Assembly: GCA_029260075.1 (NCBI GenBank)
Contig: JAJDDY010000023.1
Location: 124,001 to 188,000 of the forward strand
DNA: 64,000 bases
Reading direction: 5' to 3'
From: Phycisphaerae bacterium
GTDB lineage: Bacteria; Planctomycetota; Phycisphaerae; UBA1845
The translations under genes and the position numbers were made by a program. Position 1 is the stretch's first letter; every line of letters starts with the position of its first letter. The notes under the pieces were generated by a model, which was not told the DNA's origin, made no database searches, and was given only the letters and a program-made list of their open reading frames with translations. Shown one piece after another: positions 8,740 to 18,717 of the stretch.

Positions 8740-11277
8740 ATGGTGAATGAGTCGCGTGAGTTCTCGTCGCGGTCGCTGTTGCTGTCGATCGGTGCGCTGA
8801 CTGCGTGCGCGTTTCTCTGGCCGGCGATCTTCTCGTTCGATTGGGGTGACTGGCCTAGCCCGAACCGTTTTCCCAACAACGTGCCAACGGCCAATGCATG
8901 CGGCGTTGTCGGCGCGTGGATTGCATATCACCTGCTCTACTGGCTCGGCGACGGCATCTTCCCGCTCATGCTCTTTCTGACGTTTGTTTCGATCGCCCGG
9001 CTCGCGCGCGGCCGGGTGAACGGGCTCATCGGGAAAGGCTTCGGGCTGGTTCTGTTGATCGCCTGCACAGCCGCTACGGCGCACCTGATTTCCGACCCGT
9101 TTACGGCGCCCTTACCGATTGGGCACGGGGGCGTTCTCGGGCGGTCGGTGGGCATGGCATTGCGTGGCCATCTTGATCGCCTCGGCACGATGATCGTGCT
9201 TACGTCGTCGATGATCGTAGGGTTGATTTTCGCCACCGAGGGTTGGGTGCTCAAGCTTCCAGTCTTCGTACGCGGCGTGGGTCGTGTGTCCGGTCGGGCT
9301 GTGGTCTCCGCGCGGCAGTTGGCCGGTCAGGCCGCCGGTCGGCTTCGAGATGAGTCGGGCGTAACGACGGAAGAGTCTGACCTGCTTCTCGACGAGGAAG
9401 ACGCGGAGGAGGAATCGGACGACGCCACGCTCTATGATGAGGCGGAACAAGAGCAAGAAGAGGAAACCGAGGAAGTTGACGAAGCCGAGGGCGAAGACGA
9501 GTCGGTCGAGGAGGAATCGACGCGATCTGCGAAGGATACTGCCCGCGCCCCGAAACGCCGGCGATCCAAGAAGCAAGCCAAAAGGCCGGTGGTCAATTAT
9601 CCCAAACCGGAAACTTCAAGGGAAACCTACCCCAAACAGATCGAAAACTGGCGATTGCCCTCGATCGACCTTCTTGCGGAACCGGAGTATGGATTCAGCG
9701 AGCAACAAGAAGACTACGTTCGCAAGCAAGCCCAGGTGCTTGAACGCACCCTGGAGGAGTTTCGACTTGACGCCAGGGTGGTGGAGATTGACACCGGACC
9801 TGTCATTACGATGTTCGAGCTTAGGCTTGGCGCGGGTATCAAAGTCTCTCAGATCGGAAGTCTTTCGAACGACATCGCTCGGGCGCTAAAGGCCCATGCG
9901 GTCCGCGTTGTGGCGCCCATCTCGGGAAAGAACACCGTGGGCATCGAAGTACCCAACATTACCAAGGAGAAGGTCCGCATTCGCGAGCTGATGACGCTCG
10001 CGGGCGGTAAGGCCAGTGGAATGGCGCTGCCGCTCTTCCTGGGGAAGGACGCGGGCGGCGCCGCGTTGGTGGTTGATCTGTCAGCCATGCCGCACGCGCT
10101 GGTCGCCGGTACGACCGGATCGGGTAAGAGTGTTTGCCTCAGTGCGATCATCTTGAGCTTGCTCATGACCAAGCGTCCGGACCACGTCAAAATGATCCTG
10201 ATCGACCCGAAGATGGTGGAGCTCAACCAGTTCAGGGTGGTTCCGCATTTGATGTGCCCGATCGTGACGGACATGGCCAAGGCCGAGAAGATTTTGGAGT
10301 GGGCTGTTACCAAAATGGATGAGCGGTACGAACTGCTCGCCGAAGCCCGCGTCAAGAACATCGCCGAGTACAACAAGCTAGGCCCGAAAGCCCTGTATGA
10401 GCGACTCGGAGCGACCACAGAGGGCGAGCAGTCGCGTGTCTTGACGTTCATGCCGTACATTGTGATCGTGATCGACGAACTCGCAGACCTCATGATGACG
10501 GCGGCGCGCGAGGTCGAACATCACCTGGCGCGATTGGCGCAAAAATCCCGCGCCGTAGGTGTTCACATTATCGTAGCTACGCAGCGTCCGGAGGCGAAGG
10601 TTGTGACGGGGCTGATCAAGTCCAACTTGCCCACGCGAGTTTGTTTTCGCGTTGCCTCACGTATGGACTCCCGTATCGTTCTGGATCAAAACGGTGGCGA
10701 GGTGTTGCTCGGCCAGGGTGATATGCTTTTCCTCCCGCCCGGATCGCACAAGCTGGTTCGTGCGCAGGGTACGTTCCTTGAGGAAACGGAGATTCTGAGC
10801 GTATTGTCGGACTTGGAATCTCGTGCCCAGCCCGAGTTCCACCCGCAACTTATGCGCATCAAGTCGCCAAATGCTAGCGTGCCGGGTGAACTTCGCGACG
10901 CTTTGTTCGATGAGGCTGTCCCACTGATCATCCGGTCCGGTCGCGGCAGTGTAAGTCTACTGCAACGCCGACTGACCATCGGCTATTCCCGAGCATCGCG
11001 GCTCGTCGAACAGATGGCTGACGCCGGGATCGTTGGCGACCACAAGGGTTCGCAGGCGCGCGAAGTGCTCATGACCATGGACGAATGGGGGGCTCTTCAG
11101 GAACAACTCGACGCCGACCTTGCCGCCGGATACGAGGCGGACGAAGAGTGCGAGCCTGAAGAAGCGGAGGCGGACGAGTGGGAGGACGAAGGCGAACGTG
11201 ATGACGATCCCTTGGCGTACGAGGAATCCGACGACGAATCAGGTCGCGCTGTCGAAGGTGCCGGAATATCGGACTAG
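8740..11277 (+). CDS. ftsK: DNA translocase FtsK/SpoIIIE
   Basis: An 845-residue septal DNA pump that segregates chromosome termini at division. The N terminus has about four membrane helices (residues ~10-170). A highly acidic linker of Glu/Asp runs from about 205 to 265. The motor domain has Walker A GTTGSGKS (457-464) and Walker B IVIVIDEL (Asp579-Glu580), and the HLARLAQKSRAVGVH segment typical of the family. The winged-helix gamma domain follows near residues 715-780 (LLQRRLTIGYSRASRLVEQM). A second acidic tail of about 65 residues ends the protein, which is longer than in most FtsK. The ATG chosen lies 15 bases inside a TTG-started frame. FtsK gamma normally reads KOPS sites. Confidence 0.95.
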   Translation: MVNESREFSSRSLLLSIGALTACAFLWPAIFSFDWGDWPSPNRFPNNVPTANACGVVGAWIAYHLLYWLGDGIFPLMLFLTFVSIARLARGRVNGLIGKGFGLVLLIACTAATAHLISDPFTAPLPIGHGGVLGRSVGMALRGHLDRLGTMIVLTSSMIVGLIFATEGWVLKLPVFVRGVGRVSGRAVVSARQLAGQAAGRLRDESGVTTEESDLLLDEEDAEEESDDATLYDEAEQEQEEETEEVDEAEGEDESVEEESTRSAKDTARAPKRRRSKKQAKRPVVNYPKPETSRETYPKQIENWRLPSIDLLAEPEYGFSEQQEDYVRKQAQVLERTLEEFRLDARVVEIDTGPVITMFELRLGAGIKVSQIGSLSNDIARALKAHAVRVVAPISGKNTVGIEVPNITKEKVRIRELMTLAGGKASGMALPLFLGKDAGGAALVVDLSAMPHALVAGTTGSGKSVCLSAIILSLLMTKRPDHVKMILIDPKMVELNQFRVVPHLMCPIVTDMAKAEKILEWAVTKMDERYELLAEARVKNIAEYNKLGPKALYERLGATTEGEQSRVLTFMPYIVIVIDELADLMMTAAREVEHHLARLAQKSRAVGVHIIVATQRPEAKVVTGLIKSNLPTRVCFRVASRMDSRIVLDQNGGEVLLGQGDMLFLPPGSHKLVRAQGTFLEETEILSVLSDLESRAQPEFHPQLMRIKSPNASVPGELRDALFDEAVPLIIRSGRGSVSLLQRRLTIGYSRASRLVEQMADAGIVGDHKGSQAREVLMTMDEWGALQEQLDADLAAGYEADEECEPEEAEADEWEDEGERDDDPLAYEESDDESGRAVEGAGISD

Positions 11278-11825
11278 TCACCAGGTCGCCGCGATTAAGT
11301 GCTGCGGTTTTCTCCACCCTTCCGTCCCAATCTCGCGCGGTTGAACAAGCCCGTGTCCCGTTTGCGGTCCGTGTTTGCTGGATCGAACACGTCGTCGCCA
11401 CCGTTCATGCAGTCAAGCAAACCTCTGGACAACGACCGTGGATTTGCCTATAATGCGCACAAGTTGGTTGGGCGAGTTGGAGCCTAGATTGGCTCCGGTT
11501 GGCTTCCACACCCGCAGGGGGGTTGCCTGCGTGGACGTTGTTCTCGGTTGCATCAGGTGCGAATTTGCGCTCCGCATGTTGCTTTGACGTGTGTCGTGGC
11601 GCAGGGGGTTCGCTGGGCCGGGGGCGTGCGCAATCGAGCCGCCTTTGGCGGTAAGTGTAGCGTTTTCTACGATGAAGTTTCCCATGGTGTACTCGGTGTC
11701 GTCGCTCGATGCCTAGGCTCGCTGTGGGTTGGTGTGTGTTGGAATTTCAATCTGAGTTGGGGCGGCAAGGTGGGGCATAACGTCAGCCGTCGCGACCACC
11801 ATGATCCAGTATTAGGGGATAAGCA
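11278..11825. other. Long leader/intergenic region before the secreted dockerin-like gene
   Basis: No supported gene. A good sigma70-like promoter sits at 11426-11454, giving an untranslated leader of roughly 360 bases. Two stable hairpins lie just after it: GGAGCC-TAGATT-GGCTCC near 11479-11496 and CGCAGG...CCTGCG near 11513-11532. Whether the leader is regulatory is unknown. Confidence 0.4.
11426..11454 (+). promoter_or_regulatory. Sigma70-like promoter
   Basis: TGGACA (11426-11431), a 17-base spacer, and a perfect TATAAT (11449-11454). It points at the secreted dockerin-like gene starting at 11826, with a long leader between. Confidence 0.55.
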
Positions 11826-13184
11826 ATGAGTAGCGTAGTGGGTCGCCCGTTGAAAGTAGCCTTAGCCGTAACGCTCTTTACCTCGGTGGGTTGGGCCGCG
11901 GTTGGTGTGCAGAATCCGACGATTTCGCTTCAGGCCGTTAAGCTGAATCCGGTGTGTATCGGTGGCAACGACGCCGGGTTTAGCTGCATGCAGGATTGCG
12001 ACTGCACGGGCGTCGGTGCGCGGTGTGGCGGTGAAATTACGCCGACGAACAATATTACGGCGAACCCCGGAGACATCATCGTGGCTGAAGTCTTTGCCCG
12101 TGAGTGGTCGCCGGTGGGTGAAAAGCTTCGCTCTTTCCAAGTAGAGATTCCGAACGAGACGACTGATGAGCGTGGATCGGTTCGCATTGCGGAGGCTCTT
12201 CATTGTTGTTCGGCCTCCACAGACTGCGCCATCTACTCGGCGTTTGCGACATGCTCGTCCGGTATTTGCGTGAATACGCCTCTACTCGACGCACGGGCCG
12301 GCGCCGTGTTTAGCGACGATACCCGCGCAGACTACGTGTTCCCATTCGTCAACCAGATTCGGGCCTTGGACCTTGCTCCGGACGCCGTGCGCTTTGCGAG
12401 TGTGGTCTTCAACCCCGCCCAAGCAGGGGTCTTCACCGCACCACCGAAGTACATTATGACGGTTGCATTCGTCGTTTCCGACGATGCTTGCGGCACGTTC
12501 GCCGTGGATATGGTAGACCAGAACTTCGCGACGGGCTTGTTTGATGATGGTGCCGTTTCCACTCCCATCACGCCACTTACGCTTGAAAACCTTACCATCA
12601 CCATGCAAAACCAGACGTGCAATTGCCGTCAAATCCTCGCGGCTGATCCTCCGAACTGTTCGATTGACGCCCGTCGCCCCGCGCCGTCCGGAGAAGCGTG
12701 GAAGACCTTCCGCCTGACCATGGACTGTGGCGATACGGCCGATGCGGCGAGCGTGGGCCTATGGGATGTTACCCAAACGGGCGGGTTCCCTCCCTCCGTA
12801 AGTAGCGTCGTGGCGGACGGCGCAGACGTCATTGTCACGCTCACCCGGCCGATCTCTTCCCAAAGATGGACATGCCTTATCTTTAACCCGGCGCCCTTCG
12901 GGACGAGGAATAGGGCTTGCTTTGGCATCCTTCCTGCGGACGTTGACGCGAGCCTCACGAGCGACATGGACGATGTCGGAAACGTGCTGGATTGCGTTCG
13001 GGGAGACGTTGTCGGCGGCTGTGGCGATTGGCAGTGTGATGCGAATCGAAGTGGTTTGTGTACGCCGTCCGACATGCTTACGGCTATTGACCTGCTCAAC
13101 GGCGGCTCGCCGTTCGCTCCCTGGGATGGCGAATCTATCGGGAACAACACGCAGACATTGATTTGCCCTGCGGACGGTCTGTAG
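11826..13184 (+). CDS. Secreted Cys-rich protein with dockerin-like C terminus
   Basis: A 452-residue exported protein with an N-terminal signal (about residues 8-25, ending GWAA). The N-terminal half contains Cys-rich inserts such as CIGGNDAGFSCMQDCDC and CCSASTDCAIYS, then a cohesin-like or adhesion-like beta region (VRFASVVFNPAQAGVF). The C terminus has two Ca-binding-loop-like segments, PADVDASLTSDMDD and CDANRSGLCTPSDML, each followed by a short helix with a hydrophobic pattern (LTAIDLLNGG), which resembles a type I dockerin. Such tails are frequent in planctomycete secreted proteins. Function unknown. It has its own promoter and is followed by a terminator-like hairpin. Confidence 0.75.
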   Translation: MSSVVGRPLKVALAVTLFTSVGWAAVGVQNPTISLQAVKLNPVCIGGNDAGFSCMQDCDCTGVGARCGGEITPTNNITANPGDIIVAEVFAREWSPVGEKLRSFQVEIPNETTDERGSVRIAEALHCCSASTDCAIYSAFATCSSGICVNTPLLDARAGAVFSDDTRADYVFPFVNQIRALDLAPDAVRFASVVFNPAQAGVFTAPPKYIMTVAFVVSDDACGTFAVDMVDQNFATGLFDDGAVSTPITPLTLENLTITMQNQTCNCRQILAADPPNCSIDARRPAPSGEAWKTFRLTMDCGDTADAASVGLWDVTQTGGFPPSVSSVVADGADVIVTLTRPISSQRWTCLIFNPAPFGTRNRACFGILPADVDASLTSDMDDVGNVLDCVRGDVVGGCGDWQCDANRSGLCTPSDMLTAIDLLNGGSPFAPWDGESIGNNTQTLICPADGL

Positions 13185-13654
13185 CGTTTGAGTATTCCGT
13201 CGTGGCCGCCGTCCGTGCGGCTTGCGAATCGGTGGTATTCCTGCGATTCGTCGCTTGGGCGAATCGCTGATCGAGTATTCAGATGGGTGGCGCGGTCCGG
13301 TGGGCTGTGCCACCCGTTTTCTATTACGTCGCCCTTCGGAGCCTACTCCGGTGATGTCCCTCCTGCATGCCCGCGTCTCGTATTCTGTGGAAACCGCGTA
13401 CGCTTCAGTCGCGCCATTGTCAGGGACCGGGCCTCCGGATGTGGTGATCGCAGCGACTCGCAGTTCCACGTCCGCCCGCAAGTCAGTCTCCTTCCGGCCG
13501 ATAAGCACCTGTGGACTACGCTAGCGGGCCGTTCGACTGATGCCGATGATATCAGATTGGTGTGCGGTTGCGGGTGTTTGGCGCGTGCTCTATGATACAA
13601 GCGACCGGGGACGAGGGCGTGCTCGGGCCGTTCGAGGCTTCCAGGAGACCTGTT
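13185..13654. other. Intergenic region upstream of metK
   Basis: Apart from the hairpin at 13285-13320 I see no gene. I looked for a SAM-type riboswitch because metK follows and found no match to the conserved SAM-I core. A frame upstream of metK is open back to 13562 but lacks family similarity. Confidence 0.4.
13285..13320 (+). terminator. Rho-independent-like terminator
   Basis: GGGTGGC (13285-13291) pairs with GCCACCC (13309-13315), followed by GTTTTCTATT. The loop is long (17 bases) and the U-run modest. It lies about 100 bases after the dockerin-like gene. Confidence 0.5.
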
Positions 13655-14896
13655 GTGCCTAATTCAGTAGGGGCTGTGGCCCATCTATTTACCTCGGAAT
13701 CCGTGTCCATGGGGCACCCCGACAAGCTGGCGGATCAGGTTTCCGACGCCCTTCTGGACAGTCTCCTGGAACACGACCCGCAAGTTCGCGCCGCGATTGA
13801 GACGCTGGTGACTACCGGTCTGGTTGTCGTGGCCGGTGAAGTCACGGTCCACAACGCCGAAGCCAACGAAGCCCTGGGGCGTGCTGAGGAGACCATCCGC
13901 GACACGATCCGGCGCATCGGATACACCGACGCCGCAGCGGGATTTGACTACCGAAGTTGTGGTGTGCTACGTACGCTTCACTCGCAATCTCCGGATATCA
14001 GCCAGGGCGTCACGGCTGGCGAAGGCCTGCACACCGAACAGGGTGCGGGCGATCAGGGTCTGATGTTCGGTTTCGCCTGCAACGAAACCAGGTCGCTCAT
14101 GCCGTTGCCGATTCACCTCGCCCATCGTCTTGTCGAGCGTATGGCGGAAGTTCGCGAGAGTGGCGAGTTGGACTGGCTGCGCCCGGACTCCAAGTCGCAA
14201 GTCACCGCTAGCTACGCCGACCGTGTTCCGGTCGGTTTGAACACCATCGTAATCTCCACGCAACATACCGAAGACGTTGTGGACTCCACCTCGGGGCGGA
14301 TGACGAAAGAGGCCACTCAGCAGATTCGCGACGCGATCATTCAGCCGGTTCTTGCGAGCGAATGTCCGCAGTTCGCGGGCAACGATCTGATCATGCATAT
14401 CAATCCCACCGGTCGATTTGTTATTGGTGGTCCGCACGGAGACAGCGGCCTCACCGGTCGCAAGATCATCGTCGATACATACGGCGGCCGTGGTCGCCAT
14501 GGCGGCGGCGCTTTTTCAGGAAAAGATCCATCGAAGGTCGACCGTTCGGCTGCGTACATGGCGCGCCATGTGGCCAAGAACATTGTCGCGGCGGAACTGG
14601 CCACCGAGTGCGAAGTTCAGCTTGCCTACGCGATCGGCGTGGCCGATCCGGTGAGTGTGGCGGTCGACACATTCGGTAGTGGAACGGTTTCGCCGGAGCG
14701 ATTGGAACTCATCGTTCGCGACGTGTTCCCCCTGCAGCCCGCCGCCATTATCGATTACCTCGATCTACGTCGACCGATCTACTTCGAGACGGCGCGTCAT
14801 GGTCACTTCGGGCGTGAGGGCGACGGGTTTACCTGGGAGCGTACACACCGCGTGGCTGATCTTCGCTCAGCGGCCAAGGTGCTTCAAACCGCATAG
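13655..14896 (+). CDS. metK: S-adenosylmethionine synthetase
   Basis: MetK makes S-adenosylmethionine from methionine and ATP in the cytoplasm. The 413-residue product has the family signatures: [13 protein letters not shown] near residues 12-24, [12 protein letters not shown] in the middle, and [20 protein letters not shown] chose the GTG at 13655 because AGGAGA lies 6 bases upstream and the family similarity begins only about ten residues later; the frame stays open to 13562, which would add 31 residues that look unrelated. Length is slightly above the usual ~385-400. It appears monocistronic. This SAM supply serves the window's methyltransferase and radical SAM enzyme only in the general sense. 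Confidence 0.95.
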   Translation: MPNSVGAVAHLFTSESVSMGHPDKLADQVSDALLDSLLEHDPQVRAAIETLVTTGLVVVAGEVTVHNAEANEALGRAEETIRDTIRRIGYTDAAAGFDYRSCGVLRTLHSQSPDISQGVTAGEGLHTEQGAGDQGLMFGFACNETRSLMPLPIHLAHRLVERMAEVRESGELDWLRPDSKSQVTASYADRVPVGLNTIVISTQHTEDVVDSTSGRMTKEATQQIRDAIIQPVLASECPQFAGNDLIMHINPTGRFVIGGPHGDSGLTGRKIIVDTYGGRGRHGGGAFSGKDPSKVDRSAAYMARHVAKNIVAAELATECEVQLAYAIGVADPVSVAVDTFGSGTVSPERLELIVRDVFPLQPAAIIDYLDLRRPIYFETARHGHFGREGDGFTWERTHRVADLRSAAKVLQTA

Positions 14897-15426
14897 CCGT
14901 ATGCAACATCGAAATCTCAAAGCGTCGTGACGTCGAAACGCGCAAGATCTGACGGGTCACCTGTTCGTCGCGACTCTTCGGGGTGATTCTCGCGACGCGG
15001 TCGGGGCCTACAACGAAGTATCCATGATGACCGTGAGCGCCGGCATCGTTACGCACACGGTCGGCTCTCTCGGTATTGGTCTCGACTAACCGTCAACTAT
15101 GTTTGGCGCGTTGCCGTCGCCCCACCTTGGCAAATTCCATACCCAGTCAACGATCTTCCGGATGGCTCAAGTGACCGGTTTTGACCCACCCACCTGCCGG
15201 ACTAAACAATCAAAACTTAGGTACCACGAAGTTTGAAGTTGCATGGAACTAGTAAATGTTGTATCGTTCGCTCAGGTTTGTGGTGCGGGTCTCTGGGAAT
15301 TCGTTTGGGTACTTGCGGCGTCGTTGTACGGTCGTCGCGTCAGAGCAGCGGATGCTCTTGCGCAGTCTCGGGCGTCGTTTGACTAGAGGCCTGGTTCACT
15401 CGAGACGTAAGGAAGGACATGAGGCG
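14897..15426. other. Intergenic region between metK and the outer-membrane-type gene
   Basis: No supported gene. A 52-codon open stretch without a standard start (14931-15089, + strand) reads with protein-like composition and ends in TAA, and could be a gene remnant, but stretches of that length occur by chance in GC-rich DNA. The frame of the following gene is also open from 15256, but that extension is Arg-rich and precedes the better start. Confidence 0.35.
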
Positions 15427-16329
15427 ATGAAGTCACTCCCTGGACATGGCGTAGGTCGTAGTATGGTGGGCTTGGTTCTAGGTGCGAATGTTTGGTCGAC
15501 CTGTGCGACCGTAGCGTTCGCTTATGCGGATGGCCCGCGGCAGGACGCGCCGGGAAATCAACACGGCGGTTTCATGTCAGACGCTGCGCCGCTGATTGGA
15601 CCGTTGGTCACTGATCGACCAGATTTCACCGAGAGCACTGAAGCGGTTGCACGTGGTCACGTGCAGCTCGAGCTTGGCTACACGTTCACCTACGACCGAG
15701 AGAGTGACCGCAGGGTTCGCGAGGACACTGCGCCGGAGTTATTGATTCGCGCCGGTGTGGCGGACGACCTCGAGCTTCGCATCGGCTGGGATGGTTTTAC
15801 GTCGTCCGATGAGCTCCTGGTCTCTCGGGCCGGTCTGAGATCAATCGAGGACACAACGGAAGGGGCTAGCGACCTTGCTCTGGGGCTCAAATTGAAACTC
15901 GTCGACCAGGAGGGCTGGCGTCCGCACTTCGGCGTTATCGCCGAACTGTCCTTGCCGGTTGGCGGTGCGCCGACCACTTCAGACGATGTCGATCCCGCGG
16001 TCAGTTTGCTTTGGGCTTACGATGTGAGCGATTCGTTTTCGGTGGCTGGCAATATCAACTTGACACTGCCCACGCAGGAGGGAGACCGTTTTGTTCAGGC
16101 CGGCGCGTCGTTGTCAGTGGCTGCGACACTGTCGGAATCGCTCGGGAGCTACATCGAGTATTTTGGCGCCTACCCGGCGAGCGACGGGGCGGACGCGGCG
16201 CACGTGCTCAACGGCGGATTCACGTTTTTGATCAGCGACAACCTCCAATTCGATATCCGCGTCGGGTTCGGTTTGACTGAAGAAGCGCCGGACTTGATAG
16301 CGGGCGCGGGATTTGCCGTTCGATTCTGA
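15427..16329 (+). CDS. Outer-membrane transporter-like protein (MetA-pathway phenol degradation family)
   Basis: A 300-residue exported beta-rich protein. The start at 15427 is preceded by GGAAGG and gives a signal peptide of about 35 residues ending in AFAYA. The mature part begins with LIGPLVTDRPDFTESTEAV, the hallmark opening of the transporter family linked with the meta-pathway of phenol degradation, and continues with alternating amphipathic strands (GHVQLELGYTFTYD, DLELRIGWDGF) to a terminal aromatic GAGFAVRF, typical of a beta-barrel. Despite the family name, no phenol catabolic genes are near, so the cargo is unknown. An upstream ATG at 15256 would add 57 Arg-rich residues and is unlikely. 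Confidence 0.75.
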   Translation: MKSLPGHGVGRSMVGLVLGANVWSTCATVAFAYADGPRQDAPGNQHGGFMSDAAPLIGPLVTDRPDFTESTEAVARGHVQLELGYTFTYDRESDRRVREDTAPELLIRAGVADDLELRIGWDGFTSSDELLVSRAGLRSIEDTTEGASDLALGLKLKLVDQEGWRPHFGVIAELSLPVGGAPTTSDDVDPAVSLLWAYDVSDSFSVAGNINLTLPTQEGDRFVQAGASLSVAATLSESLGSYIEYFGAYPASDGADAAHVLNGGFTFLISDNLQFDIRVGFGLTEEAPDLIAGAGFAVRF

Positions 16330-16365
16330 TGACGCACGTCAGATCGGACGGTACCATGTCGCATC

Positions 16366-18465
16366 ATGGCGTGTGCAGATTTGCTATCCAAGGAGGGGTG
16401 CATCGCGCGCGAGTTGCCGGGTTACGAGCCGCGCCCTCAGCAAATCGAGATGGCCGGTGCGGTGGCTGACGCGTTTGAGGCGGGTGAACATCTTCTGGTT
16501 GAGGCTGGCACCGGCGTCGGCAAGAGTTTCGCCTATCTGATTCCTGCTATCGATCGCGTCATGAACAACGGTGGCCGCGTCGTCATCAGCACCCACACGA
16601 TCGCCCTTCAAGAGCAACTGTTCAATAAAGATATACCCTTCCTCCGGTCGGCACTCGGTAAAGACTTCTCGGCTGTCTTGGTGAAGGGGCGTTCGAATTA
16701 CGTCGGGCTTCGCCGCCTGACGCGATCGAGCGCGAAGCAGGATAAACTGTTCGACACAAAGGGGCAGCGTTCGGAGCTCTGGGCGTTGGAGGATTGGGCC
16801 TACAAGACGGCGGACGGTTCGCTCGCAGACCTGTCTCGTCAACCCGATCCCTCTGTGTGGGAGCGAGTGAGAAGCGACGGCGACGACTGCTTCGGTCGAA
16901 AGTGTGCACATTATGCCAAGTGCTTCTACCAACGAGCCCGCAAGGAGGCCGCCGCCGCCCAATTGCTCATTGTCAATCACGCTTTGCTTTTTTCCGATCT
17001 CGCGGTACGGCAACAGGCGGCCGGCGAAACGCTTCCCGCAGAAAAAGAATCCGTCGATCAGCGTGATGACAAGCGGGCCAACGGCGCCTCACCCGGTTCG
17101 GGACCTGCTGCGCAAGGTGACGCCGCGCCGCGCGGTGTACACGCCTCGATTCTTCCGGATTACGACTATCTGATACTTGACGAGGCCCACACGGTTGAAC
17201 GTGTCGCCGGCGAGCACATGGGTTTTGGCACGTCGAGCACGCAGGTACACCACTTGTTGAACATGCTGTTCAACGAGAAAACGCAGCGCGGGGCTGTAGC
17301 GACCAAACCGGGCAAGCCGGTCATACGCCTGGTTGCTCAGGTTCGCGGTGTGGCGGCGGTATACTTCGCGAACCTCATGGCATGGTTTGTATCGCAGGGG
17401 AATTTCAACGGTCGCCTGCGCGAGCCGCCGCCGGTTGATCAGGGGTTATCGCATGGACTGATCGACCTTCGTGACGGTATTCGCGAGCTACGCGAGGGGA
17501 TGGTCGACGAGGAGGATCGTTCGGAACTGTCGTCGTTGATGGAACGGTGCAAGGCGATTTCGATCGCGGTTGAGAATTGGCACGAGCAGCGAGGGGTCGA
17601 TTGGGTGTATTGGATGAGCCCGCAGAACCCGCGAGCGAGGGGCGATGCACGTCCGAGCTCCGGGCTGCCTGGCCGTGTGACGCTCAGTGCCCGTCCGATT
17701 GACATCGGCCCGCAGCTAAGGGCGCAGTTGTTCGACCGACTTCGAAGCGTGGTGTTGACGTCAGCCACGTTGACGTCGGGAACGGACGATCCGTTCGCGT
17801 ATATGTCCAGTCGACTTTGCCTCGACGATGCCACGAAGTTGATACTCGGTTCGCCGTTCAATTTTCGCGAGCAGCTTACGACGTATGTGGAGCGATCGAT
17901 GCCGAACCCTAGTAACGGCGCGGTGTTCACCGAAGCGGCGTGTACGGCGATTTCCAAATACGTTCGCAAGACCGACGGTGGGGCGTTCGTGTTGTTTACG
18001 AGCTATAGCATGTTGCGGGACTGTGCCGAGCGTTTGGCATCGTTTTTCGAAGACCAACAGATGCCGTTCTTCGTTCATGGTGCGGGCGTGCCGCGTACGC
18101 TTATGCTCGATCAATTCCGCGCGACGCAGCGAGGCGTATTGTTCGGTACCGACACGTTTTGGACTGGCGTGGATGTACCCGGTCCGGCGCTGCGGAACGT
18201 GATCATCGTGAAGCTGCCGTTCGCCGTGCCCAACGAACCCATGACTGAAGCCCGGATCGAGCGAATCCGCGAAACCGGGGGCAATCCGTTCATGGATTTT
18301 CAAGTGCCGGAAGCTGTGCTCAAATTCCGGCAGGGGGTCGGTCGACTCATCCGAACACAGAACGATACCGGCATCGTAGCGATTCTCGATCCGCGCGTAC
18401 GCACGAAGCCGTATGGGCGGCGGTTTCTCGGCGCACTTCCCGATTGTGAGGTCGTCGTGGAGTGA
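16366..18465 (+). CDS. DinG-family ATP-dependent helicase
   Basis: A 699-residue superfamily 2 helicase of the XPD/DinG group, acting on DNA with 5' tails or structures. Walker A is EAGTGVGKS (46-54); the DEAH box is LDEAH (271-275); later motifs are GTDTFWTGVDVPG and QGVGRLIRT. Three cysteines, C175, C180, C186 (C-x4-C-x5-C), match three of the four Fe-S ligands of DinG/XPD. The first ligand, normally the Cys in the GRxNYxC segment, is Gly114 here (KGRSNYVGLRRL). The cluster may therefore be absent, labile or use another ligand. The gene starts 37 bases after the outer-membrane gene and may be co-transcribed with it. Confidence 0.9.
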   Translation: MACADLLSKEGCIARELPGYEPRPQQIEMAGAVADAFEAGEHLLVEAGTGVGKSFAYLIPAIDRVMNNGGRVVISTHTIALQEQLFNKDIPFLRSALGKDFSAVLVKGRSNYVGLRRLTRSSAKQDKLFDTKGQRSELWALEDWAYKTADGSLADLSRQPDPSVWERVRSDGDDCFGRKCAHYAKCFYQRARKEAAAAQLLIVNHALLFSDLAVRQQAAGETLPAEKESVDQRDDKRANGASPGSGPAAQGDAAPRGVHASILPDYDYLILDEAHTVERVAGEHMGFGTSSTQVHHLLNMLFNEKTQRGAVATKPGKPVIRLVAQVRGVAAVYFANLMAWFVSQGNFNGRLREPPPVDQGLSHGLIDLRDGIRELREGMVDEEDRSELSSLMERCKAISIAVENWHEQRGVDWVYWMSPQNPRARGDARPSSGLPGRVTLSARPIDIGPQLRAQLFDRLRSVVLTSATLTSGTDDPFAYMSSRLCLDDATKLILGSPFNFREQLTTYVERSMPNPSNGAVFTEAACTAISKYVRKTDGGAFVLFTSYSMLRDCAERLASFFEDQQMPFFVHGAGVPRTLMLDQFRATQRGVLFGTDTFWTGVDVPGPALRNVIIVKLPFAVPNEPMTEARIERIRETGGNPFMDFQVPEAVLKFRQGVGRLIRTQNDTGIVAILDPRVRTKPYGRRFLGALPDCEVVVE

Positions 18466-18593
18466 TGTGCGAAAATGGTCGCGTGCTACGGTCGTCGCGA
18501 TTGTGGACCTGCACAGTTGTAGTGAAACGTCGTAGCTCGAAAATCGGACGGTGACGATTTCGATCGCGATAATGATGGCTCCCGCATCGGTAT

Positions 18594-18622
18594 TTGAATC
18601 GGGTCGAGCCATCGGGTATCAT
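18594..18622 (+). promoter_or_regulatory. Possible sigma70-like promoter
   Basis: TTGAAT (18594-18599), 17-base spacer, TATCAT (18617-18622), about 95 bases upstream of the metalloprotease start. Confidence 0.4.
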
Positions 18623-18717
18623 GCAGGTCGCTGTCGCACGTCCGGAACGTGCGATATCGTTTGATACCAAGGCGTCAAGAACAAGGCATCGTGCCGTAAC
18701 GAGGAAGAAGACCAAAT

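Noticed and set aside
13185-13654. SAM riboswitch before metK
   Set aside because: Searched by eye for the conserved SAM-I core; no match and no suitable helix set.
14931-15089. 52-codon open stretch after metK with protein-like composition
   Set aside because: No standard start codon near its beginning and no recognisable family; such runs are common by chance in this base composition.
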